Shown: positions 54,521 to 64,000 of the stretch, piece after piece
Layout: every line of letters starts with the position of its first letter
How positions within the stretch are numbered: the stretch's first letter is position 1
Assembly: GCA_018894105.1 (NCBI GenBank)
Contig: CM032124.1
Coordinates: 37,172,277 to 37,236,276, forward strand
Reading direction: 5' to 3'
DNA length: 64,000 nucleotides
Origin: Jacaranda mimosifolia
Taxonomy: Eukaryota; Streptophyta; Magnoliopsida; Lamiales; Bignoniaceae
Made by a program: the position numbers and the translations under genes
The notes under the pieces: generated by a model
What the model saw: the letters and a program-made list of their open reading frames with translations, nothing else
Told to the model about the DNA's origin: nothing
Database searches by the model: none

Positions 54521-57500
54521 ATAGACAGAGGGCGAGAGATAGAAGGAGAGATCATTTTAATAAAAGGGAACAAAATCCAATTTAAATCCAAAAAATAAAA
54601 GTAACAAAGGTGAAATGGAAAACATGGATAAAGCAGTGTGGAGTCTAGATAGGTGCAAAAATATTAAATATCAGCTAAATGAGCAGCTTCTCAAGGAGCA
54701 GATTACAACTTCAGAAAACCTCCCAGGACTATGAGTGGTAAACTATAAGCAATTCATCAGCTTTAAAGCTATCTATTGCCTACCATTGTGTGGTCCCGCA
54801 ATTTTGGAACTCTAGATTATTCTTTTAATGCTCATCAAAATGGTGGTTCACAGTAGTTCTTTTCCAACTGACTATTGACAGGAATTTTGAATAAAATATT
54901 CACAAAAAATAAAAAAGAAAAGAAAAAGCATGCCAGAATTAGATCCTTAATACAACATCAAGCGTAGTAATTTGTGTCATATTCTGGTATTACGACACCA
55001 AATATCACATCTAGTGTATCGTGTTCCAGCATACTATTGATGTCCCATATGTCTGCTCATAATCAGAAAAACTTCAGAACCAGATGTAACTAAAGTACTA
55101 TGAAGGTGTTTAGCTAATTTAAAAGGTCTTACAAGCTCCAACATCTATAAGATGTTTTTGCAATTTATAAGATCCTAATTTTTTTTTTTAAAAGTAAGTT
55201 CTTTAAGTGTTTGGAAAATTAGATTTTGGAGTTTATAAAATTTAAATGATAACAATTTTGCAATTAATATAATTAAAACCAAAGAGGTTTCTAAATCTTA
55301 AAATAAAGTTAGAAACTCCTTAAAAAAGAAAAAAAGAACTTATAACATCCTAACATCTTATTTTAGGAGCTTATAAGCTCCAATTGAAAATTCTACACAC
55401 TCTGTGACATCTTATAAACTCTCAAACATGTTATAAGACATTTGAATAGTTTATAAGCTCACCCGAACCACTCAAAGTTAGCTAAATACTTTAAAACATG
55501 ATCATGCTAGCACTCTTACCAACAAAGCTCAGAAATTCCACAAAAAATAAAATCATAATTCTACAGGATAGTTTCTGTTCAATGGCCAATTTGATCAAGT
55601 TGGAAAAACCAGCTGCATTACTTCATGTTTATCACATAACGTGAAGAAAGGGCTGTCTGATTCTTTCACAAAATTGCTCAAATTCTGATTCCCAAGATCA
55701 TAAACTCAAAAACAAACTTGCTGCCTAAATGCAGGAGAAGATCACTGATCCAATACCTACAAATGCATAAGAAAACCAATAACTGACAATAACCGTTCAT
55801 TCTCTTTCCTTCTTCCTCATTCTGCCCACAAGCTAAAGGGAAAGCATGGACATACATTTGGAAAAGAAAAGTTACCCAATCATAAAGAATACAGTTCGGA
55901 GCTAGTTATCCCAACCCCTATGATCTGAAGGATAACCAAAAGAGAGTGGTAGAAAGAGGTCACAAGGAAAAAGTGAAAGGACATTAACACTTTAAGATTA
56001 AAACTCAACTTTACCAGTCCAGTCATCTAGTATGTTTAGTTAAAAAATAAATTCACATGCACAGAGAGAGAATTCAGGAAGTTTGCAGAAGTTGAGGAAG
56101 AATATGCATACCATCATATGTGAGTAAGCTGTTAGTTCAATAAGTTGGTTGATAATGCTGGGTGCATTTTCTACAACAGCCTCTTGTCCTGTAGAAGTCT
56201 AAGAAATATTAGAGTAATTCACAGGCAGGAAAGCATTTCAACCATAATTGTTCACAATTGAAACATGGCCTCGTGAATTTTTCACTCCGACAATTTACAC
56301 ATTTTGAATATTCCTTTGCGTATACATTTATCTATAATCTACTGTTGAAATGATTTGGTTAAACAAATTTGTCAACCAAGAAACTCCAGCTACTATGAAA
56401 CACCCCAAAACCTCAATAGATATATCAAACTTTCCATGTGTTCTTAGCTCATTAGAAATACTCATTAAGTGTAGCTATTCATCAATTCTGCAGGACCCAT
56501 CACATCTTGAATCCCAATTATCATGTCATGATAAGTAAAAGGAAACATCAAAGAGAGGCTGAGATACTATTCAGAAACTGATAAATGGTAATCAAAGCTA
56601 TCGCAATTGCTTATTCAGAAAAGCCATTTTCTCATGACAATTCAATTCGTTTCATCAAATGTTAGGTTGAACCTTTATCCACACTAGGCATGTGTTTTGT
56701 TGGTTAAAATACACATCTTCATTCTGATACATTCATCAACCACCCAACTTAGTAATGTATGAACAAGAAGATCTTCAGATGCTAATACCAAGGTACTTTT
56801 GTAACAAGCAACAGAACTGGGATGGCGCACATACACATTTTCCCATAGTAATCATAAACTATATGTTTTCAAGTTTATGCCAAACTAAACCAAGAAAAAA
56901 GATGGAATAACAAAACGAAATAAAGCTCAATGCCTCTCTCACCATTTTTCTCCAGCAATATTCCAGATATGACAAGTAAGACATTATAGACAATTTCCTT
57001 GTTCAAAACATCCTTGCTCAGCATGGACAAGCAATCCAATAATATAGGGACCAGCTGCATGAAAGACCATATAAATCAAGAAAGTTGCACAGTAAAGAAT
57101 ATATCAAAGTAGAATATAAGAATATTTGATAAGATACACTGAACTATTTAGCTAACCTTCTTGGCTTCTCCCAAAATAGCAGTCAGCGGAGTATCAGAGA
57201 CAACATGTGCAAATGCTCTGCATAACATAGATCTGAAAGTGGATATAGAACTAGATCAAGACAAGGAAAGCCATATATGGGCATTGAGTTTGATTAAGTT
57301 TAAAATCTATGTAACTAAGATAATGACTTGAGAATTAGCAAAGGAACCACCAAATAAAAGAGAGTTTATGATCATTGTGGTACATGCGCATGTTAGGTAT
57401 CTCTTCTACTTTCAGTATATATAGAGGTGTGTCTTCTAGCTATTCCTTCACCAATAGTAATAATGGTTTCATTCTTATATTACATAAATCAACTCAGTTT

Positions 57501-60500
57501 AACACATGATGATCACAAGACTAAATTTAAAGATTTTATAAAGTTAGGACAGCCCACTGCACAAAACATGTAACCTAGGCCTATATTTAGTTTGGATTAC
57601 TTGATTTGATTAAAGCAAAATAAGCCATTCATTCATTTTTGAATTTAGTTAAAATGTGTGGTGTGGAAATGAAATTGATTAATGGTCATGTTACAAGTCA
57701 TAAAAGTGTTACATTGATGGTTACCTCTTAGATATTTTGTAAGAAATTATTCAAATAGTCACACATGTAACTGACCCAACCGAATGATTCTTCTGGCTAA
57801 GGAAAAACACAGAAATGAGATTTTCTAATGGTCCCTGGAAAGCACAGTATAGGATGCTCAAGTATGAAAAAGCTTTGGCAAAAATTGCAGCATAATTTAA
57901 AGAGATGGCAGTCCACAAAAGATCAGGGCAGAATCCGTTTAAAATATCATAATGTAATTTTCAAAATGTGCATATAGGAGTCATGTCCAAACGCACCTAA
58001 TGAATGATGATTCAGATTTTACTACCAGAGATAACAAAATTGGCATGATAATGCTGAAAAACCGTTGCTTGTAGAGTGGTCGTATAGTTGCATAATACGT
58101 TCGATTCAAACATTCTCCAGAGTCGCTCATAATGATGTGAAATGCATCTCCTGCACATCTCAACAGCTGATTAACCTCTTCCTCATCAAAAACTTCGATC
58201 GGATTCTGGAACTGTTTTGAGAGCCCAGCTTTGTTATCCAATGTCAAGAAATTCAATAAAGTCATTGTTATGTCTTTTATCTTCTCATGACCCCTCATAA
58301 GTAATCCTTTACCAACCCAGGCTAATCCAATAACAGTGTTAATCTGCAAGTGCGTTCTTACAGTATTCAGTCTTAAGCTACTGATATTAATCCCATTGCC
58401 ATCAGCTCCAAAAGAACTGTCATGGTGGGAAGTCCCCATAAAATTATGAAATATCATGTCCAATGCCTCATTCAGACTTAAACTTCTAGATGAACCCATT
58501 CCTGTGATATCCAAAGGTAGCTTATTAACTAAAGAACCCAATGCATGAGCTGATGGAACATGGCCATTGAGGCTGCTCATTATGAACAGCTGCAAAATCA
58601 TTTTTCCATTTGGTATACTTGTTTGAGGGTGCAAGGCTATAACAACTGAAGCAAATAATGAAGTAAGCCATTCATCTCTACCAGAAGAATTGCCAAAACT
58701 GTGAGTTTGCCGCAACTCTTCCTCCTTTTGTATAGAAATATTAGATTTAGATCCCATCAACCCAGAAACAGTACTTGAAAAGAGTACCGCATAAGCTTTA
58801 TTAATAATTATGTCCTGGCTTTCCTGTGAACAACTTCCAACAGCCTTCTTCATTGCAGCCATTGTTGCACCAAGAAGATCCTGATAACATGTCTCATCAT
58901 TAGACAAAGCCAAGCCTAACTCATTTAGTTCAAAGGAAAAAGAAGCAAGACAATCCAGCAATTATGAGTGTCTTACACTTTCAATTTCCAGAGGATGGAA
59001 AATTAAGGAACTACTATTTTCGATCTTGTCCCAGATGCTAAGAGCAAATTTCAACGGGATTTCCTCAGAACCTCCAATCTCAAGAAACCTGGGACCAAGT
59101 CAAGAAATACTTCCAGTGAATAGTTAAAAACATGATCAAGAGGCACTTAAGAGCATGATTAAAACAATAGAAGAATTATTACAGATAGAATAACTAGAGC
59201 AACAAAAAATCAAAGAGATGAACCAACAAAACCATGTCAAAATAGGATGAAATTACATTAAAGTGCTTAAAAACCATTATTAAATCTGTCAGAAATTTGA
59301 CAAGAGATGAATGTTCTTAGAGATGCTATCACTCACTTGATCAGTCTTCATATGGTTTAGACTTTAGATGATGGCTGTGTTATGCATACCAAACTACGAA
59401 TCCGACAAGGCCATAAAAGCTTTAAACAATTAACAAAGACACGAAGAAACAACCCTACTGGAGCTTATCAAATACCATTTTAGATTCATGGAACCCATTT
59501 TAAGTTTTAACAATGACCAAAAGAATAACATTTAGCAAAAACACTCAACAATGAAGTCCTCAGATATAATTGAAACTCAAAGACAACATAAGTTGCTCAA
59601 TGCTCACTAGAATCAATATTCTTCTAAGCAAAGAGAGAACTTTGAAGACAATCTTAATTCCATTTTATTTGAGATATTAAAACTGGTAATTAAACAAAAT
59701 TTGACTTCTGATACTGAAAGATTAGAGGAAAAACTTTGATTAAGCATGGTTTCATGGTAACTTGTGAGGACTATAGGGGTATGTATTATGTTGAACATCA
59801 CTCTCAAACCTACTAGTGGAGCTAACGGTTTTATTCAATGTTTTTAGAGGTATGATCGGTTGCTGAGGAGGGGGATTCTTGTCAAAAAATTCATTGTCAA
59901 TGTTTCTGTATAGCATAAAAGGGGACCAGGTCAGAATAATAATGTTTATTTATATAAGCTAATATGGCCAACAAACAAATACTAAAATGACAAAAGAATT
60001 GAACAATGAATACTTGCTCACCATGGAAGCACCTTTTGGGAATAAGCATCAAGAAGCTTGATAGCCAGTTTATCAGACTCGTGATTCCCATGATCCTGTA
60101 TGATTGTAGTGACTCAATTTGTATCAGTAGATTGCCAAGATAAATGAAATTTAAACAAGGAAAAACATAAAGTAAGATAAAATAGAAAAGAGTGGGGATG
60201 GGTGAAGAGAGTGGTTTCCAAACTGACTAAAAAGAACAAAGAACCCACATAATGTCCTCATTCCTCAACTTTACATAATAGTGCAAACTGCATTATATTC
60301 ATTGGTAACATAATCTTTAAAGAATGCATGACAAATATCTGGCACATATTCAAAAACAACCTTGAAAAGGGAGAGTCACGCAAAATGATAATATTTTGCA
60401 CTTTCATCTGCAAATAAATGTAATTTCCCGAATCCTGATAGATAACACAGGTGGTTTCACATAATGTTTGATAGGATTCAAATAGCATACATACATAAAC

Positions 60501-63500
60501 TGCAGAAAAATTGGTTTGTATGGCCTCATCCAACCCTTGTACAACTCTGAGCATAAAATCCTTCCTTGTTGCACCTATTTCAAAAGCCGCTTGCAATTTG
60601 AGTGATAAAGGCATAACTGAATCATCAGAAGATATCAGGGAAACAATCTTTCCCACAACATTACTCTCAAAGCTTGCAGATTTCTCAGAGTCCGGAAATT
60701 TAGCAATAAATAAACCAATCTCCACTAATGCCTTCAGCGACAATGTCCTCAAGAATGTATTATTGCTATAAGAAGTAATGATCGACACAAGCTCCAACAA
60801 AATATTGTCATATATTGGCTTGGAGATATTGCAGAAGCTTCCTGGAAATGTAGCCAGAATTTGCAAGCCCTTAACTGCAGTTATTCACAATAAACATGGA
60901 TGAAGAAGACAGTTTAGCTGAATCAAATCTTCATGTTATATTAATCTAAGTAATGCTGTTTAGGCATTTCTTAAGCATATCAGATCAGTGAATTGACCGA
61001 AATACTGAAATTAAACATATCACTGGTAAGAACTTCCTACTGATAAGCAATCACAAAGTCAAAAAGGGAAAGAAAAGAAAATCAAATGGACATATAGTCC
61101 AACATACCGGTTCATGAACTTGTACATTAAGCTGCCTCTTTTGTTAGTTCCTATTTCTTCTATTCATAGCATCCCTCTCTAGGCACAAACACTATGGAAA
61201 ACTATGCTCTCAAAAACGTGACAAGATGGCTTTCACTTTATAACTTCATAGTACATAATACAAATGTAACCAAAAACTGTGACCACTTAGCAAGGAAAAG
61301 AAAAAGTAATACTGAAGCCCTTTAAATTTGACATGACCAGGTTCTTCGTTATCATTATTTATATACTTTAACTTCGTTCCTTACTTTGAGTTTATCGATG
61401 GTCATCTAAATCCTTTCCTCTTATAAGATCCCTAGACCCTAGGACAGGAGCTACATAACAGGATTGGTGCTGAATGGCATTCTAAACTATACAAGTTGAA
61501 GTTAACCTGACCTCATAGGCCCTCAGCTTGAAAATCAGTCAGCTTTCAGAAAAATCCTAAAAGGAAAGCAAGGAGGGAAGGAAACAGATAGAGAAACATG
61601 AACCCCAGACTCAGACAATCCAGCAGTTGTTAACATCTGCTGAACCACCAAATCTGGTTTTTGACCTAATCATCAGATATCTCATGCAGATACAATGAAG
61701 TAGATAGTATTAAGGAAATATTTCATCCAGGATTTCAGTGATCCCCATTTTCTTTAACTTGAGAATTCCTACAGATAAGAAGGTGTGTTCAACCAATCAG
61801 TCAATCTCATTTTCAAAAAAATCACTATCAAAGATGATAGGACTTGAAAAAGAGAGGAAACTCCCTTTAAAACTCTGATGGAAAAAATGGCTCATTTTTG
61901 GCACACGGATCCTTCACCCTCTAACCAGACAAACAAGGAATGGGGTCCCCTTGAATTTCAAATTTCATGTCAATTCAATTTATCAAAAATTACAGGGATA
62001 AAATCATTCAGGAATGTGAACCATTACTTGTACCAGTACATATGTTAACTATGATAGTGTAATTCCTTCCAAATTATTTTAAAAAAATAAGTTACGAAAA
62101 CCTATGTGAGGAAGCCTAACATGTTTTTCATATTACAATGAAATAAGACAGCATTCACAGAAGAGTACTGACCTCCGAAGTAAACATAAGCACTCTGTGC
62201 ATTATCGACAACATTTGATCTTATGAGAGAAATGAAGGCCCTCACCAGTGATTCAGAGAACATGTTAAGCATGGTACAACACATCTGAATAGAAAAATCA
62301 GGGATCGATGTGATATTGTCAAGGGTCACCATCAAATATCTGCATGCTGCAAGAAGTTCTATGCAGAGATAAAGGACTCCAAAGTCAAATTTGACTGGAG
62401 AAAAACAATCTTCATCTAGGTGGACATTCTCGGATGGTTTTGTGACCGAAAGCCCCAAACAATCCATAAGGCGCGGAAAGAAACTCTCAAAGACCTTATT
62501 GCACGATGCAACAGAGGCTTTAGCACAAGCAGACAGTATATGACCAACTGCATGTAATCTCTGTTTCACTTGTACAGGAATATCATCGAACTCCTTATAA
62601 TGATTCAGGGAGTTCACAAATACTTTTATGTCACTGTCTCCTATAATTAAACTAATGAAATCACCATATTGTCGAATAACTTCCTGCAGAAGTACAAATG
62701 CCTGCGTCATAATATCGCTCTCCTGGAAACTCATTCCGCCCATCGAATCAGGCTCCATTGATAGAGCAGACTGAGGTGATATAAATGTTGCATCTTTTAC
62801 TGAAGACCAAAGAGCTTCAGCATGTTTTGCCATCCTGTCTGGTCCATATTTTGTTGTGCAATAGCTAAGATACCTAAATGACTCCACCTGCAGGCAATAA
62901 TATAGTTCTTTAAATAACCCAAATTACAAGAATCATCATTGCAAACAAATAGACAGAGGAAGAAAATTGCAACGCACTGGCACCAACCTTTGCTGACGGC
63001 AGAGAAGAAGACAGCTTTTCTAGCAGCAATGGTATAGAAAATGGTTCAAAGAGAGGGGTACAAGCAAAGGCCAGCTGAAATACATCAAAACAGAAGTAAG
63101 AATCTAAAAAAGGTTCAACTTTTAAACTTACAAGGATCTGTGATTTAAAAATGCTAATAACATGTTAAGACTTGGCATATCTAGAACCATAGCACTTGCA
63201 ACCTTCAGAAATGTCAAACAAATAAAACTACCCCATGTCTATCTCGTTTAAAGCATCACTTTTGAAAATTCTTAATGGTGTAGACAATCCTCAAGTCAAT
63301 TAGTTTGAGACATGCAATTTATCAATTCAGACAAGCTGCAAGAGTGTTCCTGCTTTCCCCAGGCAAGGAGGGATAGGACAGAGCTGACTAGACTTTGCAA
63401 ACAGAAAATCAAGCAAAATATGGAAAATGTTACGAGGACATTCCTTGTTTTCCCCATAAGAAATGGGAAGAGAAGGCTGTGCACTTTCCAGGATCTAGCT

Positions 63501-64000
63501 GTCCATAAGGTGAAGTTCATCAGGCTTAGTTTCTGGTTTCGTTTTTTAAAAGAACTCCAAGTGAGATTTGCTTTCAAACTTAATTCAAGTGGAATCAGAT
63601 TAACAGAATGGGACTGGGCTATTATTCATGCTTAATTACAAAAGAAAATGAAAATTATAATCAGCTGCATGATCAACCAATTATCCACCAATTTAAAGCT
63701 TCATGGATTTACTTGCACAAAAGTTGATCAGGAAATTAGTTTATGCAGCACATGAAATATTAAAACAGAAGTTAACATTGAGCTATTAGAAATCAAGAAC
63801 CATTCTTATTTTTCCCGCATCCAAAGCCATATGCGAGAACGAGGTCACAAAGGGGCCATTTGGAAAGTTCTGTAGTGGAACACAGGGGACCAAAGCCCAT
63901 GCAAGAAAAGAATATTTTTCTAAACTCAGCTTAGACTTCATTTTCATCATAATATGAATGAAGTAAATTACATACCATTAAAGCCCTTGAGAGCTCCTCT
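53939..64000 (-). CDS. MMS19: MMS19 homologue, cytosolic Fe-S assembly adaptor (partial, 5' end outside window)
   Basis: A HEAT-repeat protein of the cytosolic iron-sulfur targeting complex, which passes Fe-S clusters to DNA repair and replication enzymes. Twelve exons are visible (63976-64000 partial, 62988-63074, 62173-62887, 60495-60874, 60022-60095, 58977-59088, 57997-58880, 57157-57232, 56943-57054, 56112-56188, 54291-54371, 53939-54034). They join in phase to 905 codons plus TAG. Recognisable blocks are FEPFSIPLLLEKLSSSLPSA, YLSYCTTKYG, QRLHAVGHILSACAKASVAS, GLQILATFPG, KLLDAYSQKVLPW and the C-terminal HEAT part ALDDPKRIVRQEAVRCRQAW. Plant MMS19 is about 1130 aa, so roughly the first 230 residues lie beyond the right edge. 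The final intron cluster includes a 1.7-kb intron (54372-56111) with a GA microsatellite and a MITE. Confidence 0.93.
54487..54516. repeat. (GA)n microsatellite in an MMS19 intron
   Basis: An uninterrupted AG repeat of about 30 nt inside intron 54372-56111. Confidence 0.95.
55102..55475 (-). mobile_element. MITE-like element, family A copy 2
   Basis: Read on the minus strand it matches the element at 636-988: GGTTCGGGTGAGCTTATAA at one end, the internal TTTTAATTATATTAATT, and repeated CTTATAA words. It lies inside a large MMS19 intron. Non-coding. Confidence 0.5.

Noticed and set aside
60258..60494. Continuation of the MMS19 exon past 60495
   Set aside because: The open frame runs on by chance, but a GTATGT donor after AVY joins in phase to DHGNHES at 60095, matching family continuity.

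Overview
The window is nuclear DNA of a flowering plant, almost certainly a eudicot and possibly an asterid. Genes have many short exons with GT-AG introns, intergenic DNA is very AT-rich, and microsatellites, MITE-like elements, SINEs and LTR fragments are frequent. The gene content (PDR-type ABCG transporter, plastidic NADP-malic enzyme, SHAQKYF MYB, cytokinin phosphotransfer protein, SWC5/BCNT, MMS19) is ordinary plant content. No prokaryotic or organellar block was recognised.

Layout. 1-10006 is gene-free and repeat-rich: a MITE, a (CT)n tract, an LTR-like unit, a tandem array of three related units (period about 564 bp) and a fold-back element. 10007-16925 (+) is a 22-exon PDR/ABCG transporter model with one GC-AG intron, a CACTA-ended MITE in intron 6 and no recognisable canonical N-terminal exon. 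16926-20489 holds degenerate repeats. 20490-25802 (+) is a complete 20-exon plastid NADP-malic enzyme (650 aa) with a SINE in intron 9. 25803-28914 has one unassigned exon-like block. 28915-31998 (-) is a three-exon one-repeat MYB repressor of KUA1/MYBS3 type (273 aa). 31999-46024 is a long repeat-rich spacer with MITEs, SINEs, an RNase H-like gene relic and an orphan exon-like block.

46025-47445 (+) is a six-exon histidine phosphotransfer protein (145 aa, AHP4-like). 48379-49015 (-) is a small unrecognised two-exon gene (113 aa). 49653-51744 (-) is the SWC5/CFDP1 homologue (269 aa, or 297 aa if an 84-nt candidate cassette exon is included). 53939-64000 (-) is the C-terminal 905 residues of MMS19, with its 5' part beyond the window. 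The spacer between the last two genes has another SINE and a nested inverted repeat.

The genes do not form a pathway or cluster. They are independent loci for export at the plasma membrane, plastid carbon metabolism, transcriptional repression, cytokinin signalling, H2A.Z deposition and Fe-S protein maturation. No undescribed multi-gene system was found. The most useful observations concern gene structure and a small tRNA-derived SINE family with clear target-site duplications. Exon joins were inferred by eye from reading frame, splice dinucleotides and remembered family conservation; no alignment was run.
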